Source: Streptomyces sp. UNOB3_S3 (GTDB taxonomy: Bacteria; Actinomycetota; Actinomycetes; Streptomycetales; Streptomycetaceae). Taken from it: DNA of 51,744 nucleotides. Below the pieces are notes generated by a model. That model ran no database searches and had not been told where the DNA came from. It saw nothing but the letters and a program-made list of their open reading frames with translations. The position numbers and the translations under genes were made by a program. This document shows, in pieces, positions 25,511 through 34,549 of this stretch. Within the stretch, counting starts at the first letter, position 1, and each line of letters starts with the position of its first letter. The stretch spans positions 1 through 51,744 of the forward strand of contig NZ_JAILXP010000006.1 in assembly GCF_020740895.1 (NCBI RefSeq). The letters run 5' to 3'.

Positions 25511-26695
25511 CCGCTGCGCCCTGATCGACTGGAGGAGTCCCACCGCTATCCAGGCGGCGAACATCGACGACCCCCCGTAGGAGACGAACGGCAGCGGCAG
25601 TCCGGTGACGGGCATGATCCCCAGGGTCATGCCGATGTTCTCGAAGCTCTGGAACGCGAACCAGGCGATGATCCCGGCGGCCACGATGGTGCCGTAGAGC
25701 TCGGTGGACTCGCGGGCGATCCGGCAGGCCCGCCAGAGCACCACACCGAGCAGGAAGATGATCGTCCCGGCGCCCATGAAGCCGAGCTCCTCGCCGGCCA
25801 CGGTGAAGATGAAGTCGGTCTGCTGTTCGGGGACGAACTGGCCGGTGGTCTGCGAGCCGTGGAAGAGGCCGGAACCGGACAGCCCGCCCGAGCCGATGGC
25901 GATCCGGGCCTGGTTGGTGTTGTAGCCGACGCCGGAGGGGTCGAGGGCGGGGTTGGCGAAGGCCGCGAAGCGGTTGATCTGGTACTCGTCGAGGACCCCG
26001 AGCTGCCAGATGAGGACGCAGCCGAGGACGCCGGTGCCCACCAGCCCCGCGATCCAGCGGTTGGACGCCCCGGAGGAGAGGAGCACCGCGAGCACGATCA
26101 CCACGAGCACCATGACCGAGCCGAGGTCGGGCATCAGCAGGATGATCACGATCGGCAGCGCGGCCAGGCCCAGGGCCTGCATCACGGTGCGGTGGTCGGG
26201 ATGGCGGCGGTCGCCCGCGTCGACCTTGCCGGCCAGCAGCATCGCCATCCCCAGCGTGATGGTGATCTTCGTGAACTCGGAGGGCTGGATGGAGAAGCCG
26301 CCGCCGAGCTGGATCCAGGAGCGCGCGCCGTTGATGGTCGCGCCCAGCGGGGTGAGCACGGCCAGGGTGAAGAGGCAGGAGATGCCGTAGAGGATCGGGA
26401 CGGCGCCGCGCAGCGCCCGGCTGCCGACCCAGACCGCGCCGATGGCGAAGGCGAGGCCGATGCCGGTGTTGAGCAGGTTGCGCAGCAGGAAGTAGTACGG
26501 GTCGCCCTGGTTGAGCTCGGTGCGGTTGCGGGTCGCCGAGTAGACGAGCAGCGTGCCGATGCCGGACAGCGCGAGGGCCGCGAGCAGCATCACCCAGTCG
26601 AGGCGGCGCAGCACGGAGTCACGGGCGGTGAGGCGGGACCAGGCGCCGCGTTCGGGGGTGAAGCGGCGGACCCGGTAGCCCTGGGCGGTGCTCAT
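25496..26695 (-). CDS. rodA: RodA/FtsW-family peptidoglycan glycosyltransferase (Sfr)
   Basis: A 399-residue SEDS protein with about ten membrane helices. Family signatures include SIQPSEFTKI, LMPDLGSVMVL, the extracellular VPEQQTDFIFTVAGEELGFMG and PVTGLPLPFVSYGGSSM. SEDS proteins polymerise glycan strands from lipid II and work with the class B PBP encoded immediately upstream. In S. coelicolor the orthologue (sfr, SCO2607) belongs to the spore-wall complex. The ATG overlaps the PBP2 stop (ATGA, 26692-26695), implying coupled translation. Confidence 0.96.
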   Translation of the reverse strand: MSTAQGYRVRRFTPERGAWSRLTARDSVLRRLDWVMLLAALALSGIGTLLVYSATRNRTELNQGDPYYFLLRNLLNTGIGLAFAIGAVWVGSRALRGAVPILYGISCLFTLAVLTPLGATINGARSWIQLGGGFSIQPSEFTKITITLGMAMLLAGKVDAGDRRHPDHRTVMQALGLAALPIVIILLMPDLGSVMVLVVIVLAVLLSSGASNRWIAGLVGTGVLGCVLIWQLGVLDEYQINRFAAFANPALDPSGVGYNTNQARIAIGSGGLSGSGLFHGSQTTGQFVPEQQTDFIFTVAGEELGFMGAGTIIFLLGVVLWRACRIARESTELYGTIVAAGIIAWFAFQSFENIGMTLGIMPVTGLPLPFVSYGGSSMFAAWIAVGLLQSIRAQRPVSA

Positions 26696-28926
26696 CGGTT
26701 CTGCTCCTCCCGCCGGGTCGCGGGCTCGGTCGGGGTCTCCGGCGGAGGGGACGGGAGCCCGGTGTCCGCGGGGGACGCCGAGGGCAGGGGCGAGGCGCCG
26801 TCGGAGCTGGACGACGAGGGCGACGGCGGGGCCGTGGGGATGGGCTGCGCCTCGATGGTGCCGTCCTTCTCGATCCTGGGAAGTCCGCTCTCCGGGTGCG
26901 GTAGCAGCGCCTTCGAGTCGTCGACCTTGCCCTTCTCGTCGACGCCGTAGAGCGCGTTGTAGATGTTGCGCACGGCCGGGCCGGAGGCGCCGGAGCCGGT
27001 GCCGCCCTGGGCGATCGTCATGACGACCGTGTAGTCGGAGGTGTAAGTGGCGAACCAGGATGTGGTCTGCTTGCCGTAGACCTCGGCGGTGCCGGTCTTG
27101 GCGTGCATGGGGATCTGGTTCTGCGGCCAGCCCTGGAAGCGCCAGGCGGCGGTGCCCTTGGTGGCGACGCCGGCGAGGGCGCCGTCGATCTGGTCGCGCA
27201 GGGTGCGGTCGACGGGCAGCCGGCCGTGGGAGCTCGGCTTGATCTCCTGGACGCGCTTGCCGTCGGGGCTGATGACCGCCTTGCCGACGGTGGGGTTCCA
27301 GAGGGTGCCGCCATTGCTTATGGCCGCGTAGATGGTGGCCATCTGGATGGGGGTGACGAGGGTGTCGCCCTGGCCGATGGAGTAGTTGACGGAGTCACCG
27401 GCGCGCATCCGCATGCCGGACTCGCAGTTCTCCTTGGCGATCTTCCCGGCGTAGCTGTCGTCCTTGTCGCCCTGCTTGCACCAGACGTCCTTGTTGGCGT
27501 CCCAGTAGCGCTTCTTCCACTCCCGGTCGGGGACCCGGCCGCGGACCTCGTTGGGCAGGTCGATGCCGGTCTCCTTGCCGAGCCCGAACTGGTGGGCGGT
27601 CTTGTAGAACCAGTCCGCCGGGTGCTGGGGCTTGTTGCCGCCGTCCTTCTGCCACTGCCGGTAGGACAGGTCGTAGAAGACGGTGTCGCAGGAGACCTCC
27701 AGCGCCTGGCCGAGGTCGATGGCGCCGTAGCCCTTGGACTCGTAGTTCTTGAAGACCTGGTTGCCGATGCTGTAGGCGCTGGAGCAGTTGTAGTGGTCGG
27801 TGAAGCCGTAGCCGGCCTTGACGGCGGCGGTGGTGCTGATGACCTTGAAGATGGAGCCGGGTGCCGCCTGGCCCTGGATGGCCCGGTTGAGCAGCGGGTA
27901 GTTGGAGTCCTCGCCGGTGAGGGCCTTGTAGTCCTTGCCGGAGATGCCGCCGACCCAGGCGTTGGGGTCGTAGGTGGGGTTGGAGGCCATGGCCACCACC
28001 CGGCCGGTCCTCGACTCCAGTACGACGACGGCGCCCGCGTCGGCCTTGTAGTTGACGCCGGTGTTGCGGTCGAGCTCCTTGCGGGCGTCCTTCATCGCCT
28101 GGTCCAGCTCCCGTTCCGCTATGGCCTGCACACGGGCGTCGATGCTGGTGACGATGTTGGCGCCGGGGACGGCCTTGTCGCTCTTGGCCTTGCCGATGAC
28201 GCGGCCGAGGTTGTCGACCTCGTAACGGGTGACGCCCGCCCTGCCGCGCAGCTCGGAGTCGTACTGCCGCTCCAGCCCGGAGCGGCCGACCTGGTCGGAG
28301 CGGAGCAGCGGGGTGCGGGAGTCCTTGGCCTTGGTGATCTCGGCGTCGGTGACGGGCGAGAGATAGCCGAGGACCTGGGCGGTGTTGGAGCCGCCGGGGC
28401 CCGCGTAGCGGCGCACGGCCGTGGGCTCGGCGGTGATGCCGGGGAAGTCCTCCTGGCGCTCGCGGATCTGGAGCGCCTGCTGGGTGGTGGCCTCGTCGGT
28501 GATGGGGATGGGCTGGTAGGGCGAGCCGGCCCAGCAGGGCTTGGGGGTCTTGGCGTCGCACAGCCGGACCTTGGCGGAGACTTCCTCGGGCTTGAGGTTG
28601 AGGACGCCCGCGAGGCGGGTGAGGACGGTCTTCCCCTTGTCCTTCATCTTCATCAGGTCGGTGCGGTTCGCGGAGACGACGAGCCGGGTCTCGTTGTCGG
28701 CGAGCGGCACGCCCCGGGCGTCGAGGATCGAGCCCCGGGTGGCGGGGGCGACGACCTGCTGGATGTGGTTGCTGGCGGCCTCGGCGGTGTACTGGTCGCC
28801 GTTGCGGATCTGGAGGTACCACAGGCGGCCGGCGAGGGTGAGCAGCAGCGAGAAGACCAGGATCTGAATGACGATCAGCCGGATCGTCACCCGGGAGGTC
28901 CGTCCCCCTTCGGGAAGAGTGGTCAC
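26692..28926 (-). CDS. mrdA: Penicillin-binding protein 2 (class B transpeptidase)
   Basis: A 744-residue transpeptidase. A short cytoplasmic N-terminus leads to one helix (about 15-35), then the PBP dimerisation domain and the transpeptidase domain. The active-site Ser is in PGSIFK (about residue 358), then SIGQGD, and KTGTAEV at about 610. Two cysteine pairs in the catalytic domain (NCSSAY, VSCDT, VWCKQGD, ENCESG) may form disulfides. The C-terminal 80 residues are Pro/Ser-rich. It cross-links spore-wall peptidoglycan with RodA. GTG at 28926 overlaps the mreD stop (GTGA). Confidence 0.97.
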   Translation of the reverse strand: MTTLPEGGRTSRVTIRLIVIQILVFSLLLTLAGRLWYLQIRNGDQYTAEAASNHIQQVVAPATRGSILDARGVPLADNETRLVVSANRTDLMKMKDKGKTVLTRLAGVLNLKPEEVSAKVRLCDAKTPKPCWAGSPYQPIPITDEATTQQALQIRERQEDFPGITAEPTAVRRYAGPGGSNTAQVLGYLSPVTDAEITKAKDSRTPLLRSDQVGRSGLERQYDSELRGRAGVTRYEVDNLGRVIGKAKSDKAVPGANIVTSIDARVQAIAERELDQAMKDARKELDRNTGVNYKADAGAVVVLESRTGRVVAMASNPTYDPNAWVGGISGKDYKALTGEDSNYPLLNRAIQGQAAPGSIFKVISTTAAVKAGYGFTDHYNCSSAYSIGNQVFKNYESKGYGAIDLGQALEVSCDTVFYDLSYRQWQKDGGNKPQHPADWFYKTAHQFGLGKETGIDLPNEVRGRVPDREWKKRYWDANKDVWCKQGDKDDSYAGKIAKENCESGMRMRAGDSVNYSIGQGDTLVTPIQMATIYAAISNGGTLWNPTVGKAVISPDGKRVQEIKPSSHGRLPVDRTLRDQIDGALAGVATKGTAAWRFQGWPQNQIPMHAKTGTAEVYGKQTTSWFATYTSDYTVVMTIAQGGTGSGASGPAVRNIYNALYGVDEKGKVDDSKALLPHPESGLPRIEKDGTIEAQPIPTAPPSPSSSSSDGASPLPSASPADTGLPSPPPETPTEPATRREEQNR

Positions 28927-29636
28927 AGGCGCTTCACTCCCTTGAGCTTCGGCTGCCGGCGCCCGGCCCTCGGCAGCAGGCCGCCGTGCTGGACCCCCAG
29001 GCGGCCGCCCCGGCCCCGGCCGCCCAGCCGGTTCCTGCGGCTCATCCGGCCGATGCGGAAGCTGCCCTTGGTCGTCCGCCCGTACGCCCCGTCGCCGCCG
29101 CCCGTGACGGCCGTGCCGTCGCCGGCGAGCGGGTCGGAGACGGTGCGGCGGGCCATGGCCATGACGAGCGGGACGACGAAGGGCGCCAGCAGCAGGTCGT
29201 AGCAGGCGGCGGTGGCCACCAGGCCGCTCAGGCCCACGTGGCGGGCGGCGGTGTCACCGACGAGGGAGCCCACGCCCGCGTAGAGCAGCGTGGAGAGGAC
29301 GGCCGCGCCGACGACGGCGACCATGGGGACGGTGGCCGAGCGGACCCGGCCGCTCTCCGGCCGGGCGAGGCCGACCAGATAGCCGATGAGACAGAGGACG
29401 AGGGCGTAGCGCCCGGTGGCGTGGTCGGCGGGGGGCGCGAGGTCCGCGAGGAGGCCCGCGCCGAAGCCGACGAGGCAGCCGGTGGTGTGGCCGTAGACCA
29501 GGGCGAGGCCGACGACGACGAGGAGCATCAGGTCGGGCACGGCACCGGGGAGGTGGAGCCGGGCCAGGACGCTCACCTGGACGACGAGGGCCACCACCAC
29601 GAGCGCGGTCGAGAGCAGGATCCGGTTCAGGCGCAT
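28923..29636 (-). CDS. mreD: Rod shape-determining protein MreD
   Basis: A 237-residue membrane protein with five or six helices (LNRILLSTALVVVALVVQVS, DLMLLVVVGLALVYG and others). The cytoplasmic tail from about residue 170 is Arg/Gly-rich and basic, longer than in E. coli MreD (162 aa) and typical of streptomycetes. MreD links MreBC to the wall synthases. It sits 5 nt from mreC and overlaps the mrdA start, consistent with one operon. Confidence 0.95.
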   Translation of the reverse strand: MRLNRILLSTALVVVALVVQVSVLARLHLPGAVPDLMLLVVVGLALVYGHTTGCLVGFGAGLLADLAPPADHATGRYALVLCLIGYLVGLARPESGRVRSATVPMVAVVGAAVLSTLLYAGVGSLVGDTAARHVGLSGLVATAACYDLLLAPFVVPLVMAMARRTVSDPLAGDGTAVTGGGDGAYGRTTKGSFRIGRMSRRNRLGGRGRGGRLGVQHGGLLPRAGRRQPKLKGVKRL

Positions 29637-29641
29637 CGGTC

Positions 29642-30574
29642 TCAGTCCTGGGGCTTGGCACTCGGGCTGGGGGTGACGGTGACGGTCACGGTGGGGGCGG
29701 GCTTGGGGGCCTCGGGCTTGGGCGGCAGCACGGTGTCGCGCGGGTCCTCGTGGGGCGCCTGGACGACGACGCCGACCAGGTCGAGCTTGCTGAAGCCGAC
29801 GAAGGGGCGGACCAGGAGGGTGCGGGTGAGGCCGCCGCCCGCCGGCTCGACATGGGTGACCTCGCCGACGGGGACGCCGGCCACGAAGGGCTTGTCCCGG
29901 CTGGAGCCGAAGGTGACCAGCCGGTCGCCCTTGCGGACGGTGGCCTTGCCGTTGAGGAGTTCGACGCGCAGGGAGCTGTCGCCCTGGCCGTTGGCGAAGC
30001 CGATCTCGCCGGTCTTCTCCATGCGGGTACCGACGGTGAACTTGGGGTCGCTGGCGAGCAGGACGGTGGAGGTGCCGGGGCCGACGGTGGTGACGCGGCC
30101 GACGAGCCCGTCGCCGTTGAGCACGGTCATGTCGCGGCGGACGCCGTCGTTGGCGCCGATGTCGATGGTGACCGTCCAGGAGAAGCCCTGCGCGGCTCCT
30201 ATGGCGATGACCTGCGCGCCCTTGATGCCGTACTGGCCGCGGCCGGCGGTCTTGAGCATGGCGTCCAGCTCGCGGAGCCGGCCGCGGTTGCGGTCGTCGC
30301 TGCCCAGGCGCTGCTTGAGGGCGGTGTTCTCGCGCTCCAGCTCGGCGATGCGGCTGCTGCGGTCGCCCGAGTCGCGCACGGCGGCGACGGCCTCGCCGAC
30401 CGGGTCGACCGCGGCGGCGACGCCCTTCTCCACCGGTCCGAAGGCCGAGGCCGCCGCGTGGCGCACTCCGTCGAGCGGGGACTGCTCACCGCCACGGATG
30501 TCGACCGTGATCAGCGCGAAGGCGATCGCGATCAGCAGGACCAGCAGCAGCCGGCTCTCTCGTGTGTCCCTCAC
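29642..30574 (-). CDS. mreC: Rod shape-determining protein MreC
   Basis: A 310-residue bitopic protein. One helix lies near the N-terminus (RLLLVLLIAIAFALITV). A short coiled coil follows (SSRIAELERENTALKQRL), then the two-lobed periplasmic-type beta domain (DIGANDGVRRDMTVLNGDGLVG, LLASDPKFTVGTRM), and a Pro/Thr/Val-rich tail. MreC scaffolds the elongation or spore-wall complex and activates PBP2. The start is GTG at 30572-30574, 62 nt after the mreB stop. Confidence 0.96.
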   Translation of the reverse strand: MRDTRESRLLLVLLIAIAFALITVDIRGGEQSPLDGVRHAAASAFGPVEKGVAAAVDPVGEAVAAVRDSGDRSSRIAELERENTALKQRLGSDDRNRGRLRELDAMLKTAGRGQYGIKGAQVIAIGAAQGFSWTVTIDIGANDGVRRDMTVLNGDGLVGRVTTVGPGTSTVLLASDPKFTVGTRMEKTGEIGFANGQGDSSLRVELLNGKATVRKGDRLVTFGSSRDKPFVAGVPVGEVTHVEPAGGGLTRTLLVRPFVGFSKLDLVGVVVQAPHEDPRDTVLPPKPEAPKPAPTVTVTVTPSPSAKPQD

Positions 30575-30636
30575 GTGCGGCGGCGTGCCCTTCTCGTCGG
30601 ACCGTCCGGCTGCGGGCCCGGACGGTCATGGCCTGT

Positions 30637-31656
30637 TCACCGGCGGGGCTGGGCGTCCAGGACCTGCTGGAGCGCCTCGAACTCCTCGACGCACTTGCCG
30701 GAGCCCAGGGCCACGGAGTCCAGCGGGTCCTCGGCGATGTGGATGGGCATCCCGGTCTCGCGGCGCAGCCGCTCGTCCAGGCCCCGCAGCAGCGCCCCTC
30801 CGCCGGTGAGAACGATGCCGCGGTCCATGACGTCACCCGACAGCTCGGGCGGGCACTTGTCGAGGGTGGTCTTGACGGCGTCGACGATGGAGTTGACGGG
30901 CTCCTCGATGGCCTTGCGGACCTCGGCGGCCGAGATGACCACGGTCTTGGGCAGCCCGCTGACCAGGTCGCGGCCGCGGATCTCGGTGTGCTCGTCCTGC
31001 TCCAGGTCGTAGGCCGAACCGATGGTGATCTTGATCTGCTCGGCGGTGCGCTCACCGAGGAGGAGGCTGTACTCCTTCTTGATGTGCTGGATGATCGCGT
31101 TGTCCAGCTCGTCGCCGGCGACGCGGATGGACTGCGCGGTGACGATGCCGCCCAGCGAGATCACGGCGACCTCGGTGGTGCCGCCGCCGATGTCGACGAC
31201 CATGTTGCCGGTGGCCTCGTGGACGGGCAGGCCGGAGCCGATGGCGGCGGCCATGGGCTCCTCGATGATGTGCACCTGACGGGCGCCGGCCTGGGTGGAG
31301 GCCTCGATGACGGCGCGGCGCTCGACGCCGGTGATTCCGGAGGGCACGCAGACCACGACACGCGGGCGGGCCATCCAGCGGCGCTTGTGGATTTTGAGGA
31401 TGAAGTAGCGGAGCATCCGCTCCGTGATCTCGAAGTCGGCGATGACGCCGTCCTTGAGAGGACGCACCGCGACGATGTTCCCCGGAGTTCGGCCGATCAT
31501 CTTCTTGGCTTCGGCGCCGACCGCGAGGATGCCACCGGTGTTGGTATTGATCGCGACGACTGACGGCTCGTTGAGGACGATCCCGCGGCCTCTGACGTAC
31601 ACCAGCGTGTTGGCGGTCCCGAGGTCGACAGCCATGTCACGGCCGATGAACGACAT
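30637..31656 (-). CDS. mreB: Actin-like cytoskeletal protein MreB
   Basis: A 339-residue bacterial actin. Phosphate-1 loop [17 protein letters not shown], phosphate-2 [20 protein letters not shown], and adenosine region [17 protein letters not shown] are all intact. In S. coelicolor MreB acts mainly in spore-wall synthesis rather than tip growth. Two start codons are possible. ATG at 31656 has GGGGA 6 nt upstream and is chosen. ATG at 31668 (adding MGNN) has no Shine-Dalgarno. It heads the mreBCD-mrdA-rodA operon; a sigma-E-like promoter lies about 175 nt upstream. Confidence 0.97.
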   Translation of the reverse strand: MSFIGRDMAVDLGTANTLVYVRGRGIVLNEPSVVAINTNTGGILAVGAEAKKMIGRTPGNIVAVRPLKDGVIADFEITERMLRYFILKIHKRRWMARPRVVVCVPSGITGVERRAVIEASTQAGARQVHIIEEPMAAAIGSGLPVHEATGNMVVDIGGGTTEVAVISLGGIVTAQSIRVAGDELDNAIIQHIKKEYSLLLGERTAEQIKITIGSAYDLEQDEHTEIRGRDLVSGLPKTVVISAAEVRKAIEEPVNSIVDAVKTTLDKCPPELSGDVMDRGIVLTGGGALLRGLDERLRRETGMPIHIAEDPLDSVALGSGKCVEEFEALQQVLDAQPRR

Positions 31657-31829
31657 GTTGTTCCCCATGAGGATACGTCTGGCCTTCCCAGTTTGGGCGA
31701 ATGCTTACTCGAGGTCGGCAGGTGGTGCGCACTGCGGGCGCGGAAGCTTCATCGTAGTCTCGCCCACTCGAACGTGGCGCGAGGGTTCCTCCGCCATTGT
31801 CGGCGGAACACGAGCTGGCCCCAGTAATG

Positions 31830-31857
31830 GTGACGTCGTGTCGGAGTGAGAGGTTCC
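31830..31857 (-). promoter_or_regulatory. Sigma-E-like promoter of the mre operon
   Basis: On the minus strand GGAAC (31857-31853) and CGTCAC (31835-31830) are 17 nt apart. The mre operon is, as I recall, among sigma-E targets in S. coelicolor. The leader would be about 165 nt. Confidence 0.5.
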
Positions 31858-31880
31858 CCCGATCGGCGCGCATATGCCAA

Positions 31881-31909
31881 GGGCGGCCGAAGGGATTAAT
31901 CGACCGCCC
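31881..31909 (-). terminator. ndk terminator
   Basis: GGGCGGCCGA (31881-31890) pairs with TCGACCGCCC (31900-31909) except for one position, which is a G-U wobble in minus-strand RNA, around a 9-nt loop. Confidence 0.65.
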
Positions 31910-31961
31910 TGATCAGAATGCCTGTTCGGCTGATCCGGTTGATCCGGTATCAGGTCCGGTA

Positions 31962-32375
31962 TCAGGCGAGACCGGGAAAGAAAATCTTGATTTCCCGCTC
32001 CGCGGACTCCTCCGAGTCCGAGGCATGGATGAGGTTCTCGCGCGTGATGGTGCCGAAGTCACCACGGATGGAGCCGGGAGCGGCCGAGATCGGGTCGGTC
32101 GGGCCGGCCAGCGCGCGGACGCCCTCGATGACGCGCTCGCCCTCGACGACCAGCGCCACGACCGGGCCGGAGGACATGAAGCCCATCAGCGGCTCGTAGA
32201 AGTCGCGGCCCACGTGCTCGGCGTAGTGCTGCTCCAGGGTGGCGCGCTCCAGGGTGCGCAGCTCCAGCGCGCCGATCGTCCAGCCGGCCTTGCGCTCGAT
32301 ACGGCCGATGATCTCACCGACCAGACCGCGGCGGACCGCGTCGGGCTTGAGGAGGACGAGGGTGCGCTGGCTCAT
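31962..32375 (-). CDS. ndk: Nucleoside diphosphate kinase
   Basis: A 137-residue NDP kinase that balances nucleoside triphosphates by transferring the gamma-phosphate through a phosphohistidine. The active-site His is in ENLIHASDS (H117), and the N-terminal TLVLLKPDAVRRGLVGEI is the family start. Full length with no extension. ATG is preceded by TAGGAG about 11 nt upstream. It lies downstream of folC and the DUF4233 gene on the same strand, though a hairpin intervenes. Confidence 0.98.
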   Translation of the reverse strand: MSQRTLVLLKPDAVRRGLVGEIIGRIERKAGWTIGALELRTLERATLEQHYAEHVGRDFYEPLMGFMSSGPVVALVVEGERVIEGVRALAGPTDPISAAPGSIRGDFGTITRENLIHASDSEESAEREIKIFFPGLA

Positions 32376-32432
32376 ACTGCGGGCTCCTAGCGGGCAGGCG
32401 ATCGGATGCGTGGGGCGAAGGCTACAGGCCCG

Positions 32433-32482
32433 CCAGGGCCCGCCGGTACTCGGCCCGGAGGGGCCGCGGGGGCGGGCCCTGG
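32433..32482 (-). terminator. Hairpin between the DUF4233 gene and ndk
   Basis: CCAGGGCCCGCC (32433-32444) and GGCGGGCCCTGG (32471-32482) are perfect 12-bp arms with a GC-rich 26-nt loop. It would separate folC-DUF4233 from ndk transcription. Confidence 0.65.
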
Positions 32483-32495
32483 CACGGCCCGGGGC

Positions 32496-32858
32496 TCAGG
32501 CGGCGCCCTCCGCCGCCTCCGCCTCCGCCGTCAGCCGGGCGAAGCGGGCCTTCGCCTCGTCGACCTTGCGGCCGTAGTGGACCGAGGCCCACCACAGACC
32601 GGCGAAGACCGCGCCCAGGATGAACATCACCGGGACCACCAGGCCGCTGGCGATCAGGCCCAGCTGGAGCGCCCAGCCCAGCTGGACGCCGCCGGGCCGG
32701 GTGAGCATGCCGCACAGCAGCACGCTCAGCACCATGGCGGTGCCGCTGACGGCCCAGATCGTGCCCGTGGACAGGTCGGAGGTCTGCATGGCGACCAGGC
32801 CGGCGAAACCGATGACGAAGAACTCGCCGATCAGGGTGCTGGCGCACAGCGTCCGCAT
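32496..32858 (-). CDS. DUF4233 membrane protein
   Basis: A 120-residue protein with four hydrophobic helices (IGEFFVIGFAGLVAM, TIWAVSGTAMVLSVLLCGML, LGWALQLGLIASGLVVPVMF, ILGAVFAGLWWASVHYG) and an Ala/Glu-rich cytoplasmic tail. The position directly after folC is typical of actinobacterial DUF4233 proteins, whose function is unknown. ATG at 32856-32858 begins one base after the folC stop, so translation is coupled; an upstream in-frame start at 32891 would overlap folC. Confidence 0.85.
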   Translation of the reverse strand: MRTLCASTLIGEFFVIGFAGLVAMQTSDLSTGTIWAVSGTAMVLSVLLCGMLTRPGGVQLGWALQLGLIASGLVVPVMFILGAVFAGLWWASVHYGRKVDEAKARFARLTAEAEAAEGAA

Positions 32859-32859
32859 G

Positions 32860-34407
32860 TCAGCGCCTCCCCAGCAGCAGCCGGGCCTCACCCACGGTGA
32901 TCACCGAACCGGTCACCAGGACACCCGCGCCGGAGTACTCGCCCTCCTCCTCGGCGAGGGTGATCGCGGCCTCCAGGGCGTCGTCCAGGCGCGGCTCGAC
33001 CTGCACCCGCTCGGCACCGAAGACCTCGACGGCCAGGCCGGCGAGCTCGTCGACGTCCATCGCGCGCGGGGTGGAGTTCCGGGTGACGACGATCTCGGCG
33101 AAGATCGGCTCGAAGGCCTCCAGCAGCCCGCGGACGTCCTTGTCGCCACTGGTGCCGACGACACCGATGAGGCGGCTGAAACCGAACGCCTCGGTGATGC
33201 CGTCGGCGGTGACACGGGCGCCCGCGGGGTTGTGCGCGGCGTCCAGCACCACCGTGGGGCTGCTGCGCACGACCTCCAGCCGGCCCGGCGAGGTGACCGA
33301 CGCGAAGGCGCGGCGGACCACGTCGATGTCGAGCGGACGGGCGTGCTGCGAGCCGATCCCGAAGAACGCCTCGACGGCGGCCAGGGCGACGGCGGCGTTG
33401 TGCGCCTGGTGGGCGCCGTACAGCGGGAGGAAGACGTCCTCGTACTCGCCGCCCAGGCCGCGCAGGGTCAGCAGCTGGCCGCCGACGGCGACCTCCCGGC
33501 CGACCACGCCGAACTCCATGCCCTCGCGGGCGACCGTGGCGTCGACCTCGACGGAGTGCTTGAGCAGCACCTGCGCCGCGTCCACCGGCTGCTGGGCCAG
33601 GACGACGGTGGCGCCGGACTTGATGATCCCGGCCTTCTCGGTGGCGATGTCGCCGGGCGTGGAGCCGAGCCGGTCGGTGTGGTCGAGCGCGATCGGGGTG
33701 ACCACGGCGACGGTGCCGTCGACGACGTTGGTGGCGTCCCAGGTGCCGCCCATGCCGACCTCGACCACGGCCACGTCGACCGGGGCGTCGGCGAAGGCGG
33801 CGAAGGCCATGCCCGTGATGACCTCGAAGAAGGACATCCGGTGTTCCTCGCGCTCGTCGACCATCTCGACGTACGGCTTGATGTCCCGGTACGTCTCGAT
33901 GAAGCGCTCGGCGGCGATGGGGGCGCCGTCCAGGCTGATCCGCTCGGTGACGGACTGGACGTGCGGGCTGGTGTAGCGGCCGGTGCGCAGGTCGAAGGCG
34001 GCCAGCAGGGCCTCGATCATGCGGGCGGTGCTGGTCTTGCCGTTGGTGCCGGTGATGTGGATCGCGGGGTAGGCGCGCTGCGGCTGCCCCAGGATGTCCA
34101 TCAGGGCCTCCACGCGGACCAGCGACGGGTCCAGCTTGGTCTCGCCCCAGCGGCCCGCGAGCTCCGCCTCCACCTCGCGCAGGGCCCGGTCCACCTCCGG
34201 GTCCTCGGGGCGCGCGGGCACGTCGTCGCCCTGCGGCGGGCCCGACTGGGTGCGCAGGGTGCGGCTGCCCGCCTCGATCACGGCGAGGTCGGGGTCTCTG
34301 TCGGTCTCGGCTTCGACGATCTCCTCGAACTCGTCGGCAGCACCGGATGCACCGGTCTCGCCGGGTTCGAGATCGCCGTTCTCGTCATTCAGGGGGCGCT
34401 CGCTCAC
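32860..34407 (-). CDS. folC: Folylpolyglutamate synthase / dihydrofolate synthase
   Basis: A 515-residue Mur-ligase-fold enzyme that adds glutamate to dihydropteroate and folates. The ATP loop is AIHITGTNGKTSTARMIEA. YTSPHVQSVTERI and the block from EVGMGGTWDATNVV follow, and the C-terminal domain has VVLDAAHNPAGA. About 80 N-terminal residues are acidic and low-complexity, an extension beyond E. coli FolC (about 420 aa). The start is taken at 34407. It is divergent from the histidine kinase gene. Confidence 0.96.
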   Translation of the reverse strand: MSERPLNDENGDLEPGETGASGAADEFEEIVEAETDRDPDLAVIEAGSRTLRTQSGPPQGDDVPARPEDPEVDRALREVEAELAGRWGETKLDPSLVRVEALMDILGQPQRAYPAIHITGTNGKTSTARMIEALLAAFDLRTGRYTSPHVQSVTERISLDGAPIAAERFIETYRDIKPYVEMVDEREEHRMSFFEVITGMAFAAFADAPVDVAVVEVGMGGTWDATNVVDGTVAVVTPIALDHTDRLGSTPGDIATEKAGIIKSGATVVLAQQPVDAAQVLLKHSVEVDATVAREGMEFGVVGREVAVGGQLLTLRGLGGEYEDVFLPLYGAHQAHNAAVALAAVEAFFGIGSQHARPLDIDVVRRAFASVTSPGRLEVVRSSPTVVLDAAHNPAGARVTADGITEAFGFSRLIGVVGTSGDKDVRGLLEAFEPIFAEIVVTRNSTPRAMDVDELAGLAVEVFGAERVQVEPRLDDALEAAITLAEEEGEYSGAGVLVTGSVITVGEARLLLGRR

Positions 34408-34501
34408 GCGGCCCAGTCTACGGACCGGGGGCGCGCGAAGGGCCGGGGCGTCGCCACCGGCGCCCGGCCCACGATGGGAGCGGGCGCATCCGCTTTGTCA
34501 T

Positions 34502-34523
34502 ACGGTTCTTCCTGAAGATCCGT
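34502..34523. promoter_or_regulatory. 22-bp palindrome before the histidine kinase gene
   Basis: ACGGTTCTTC (34502-34511) and GAAGATCCGT (34514-34523) form inverted arms with one mismatch and a 2-nt centre. It ends 26 nt before the kinase start and is a candidate operator for the adjacent regulator or a leader hairpin. Confidence 0.4.
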
Positions 34524-34549
34524 TAAGCGAGGTTATGGAGGTGAGAGCC

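Larger units (their letters stand above)
31657..31961. other. 305-bp mreB promoter region
   Basis: This gap contains the ndk terminator (31881-31909) and the mreB upstream region with a sigma-E-like promoter (31830-31857). I see no further coding frame of convincing composition. A 78-aa frame covering 31637-31873 on the minus strand lacks a Shine-Dalgarno and coding bias. Confidence 0.6.
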
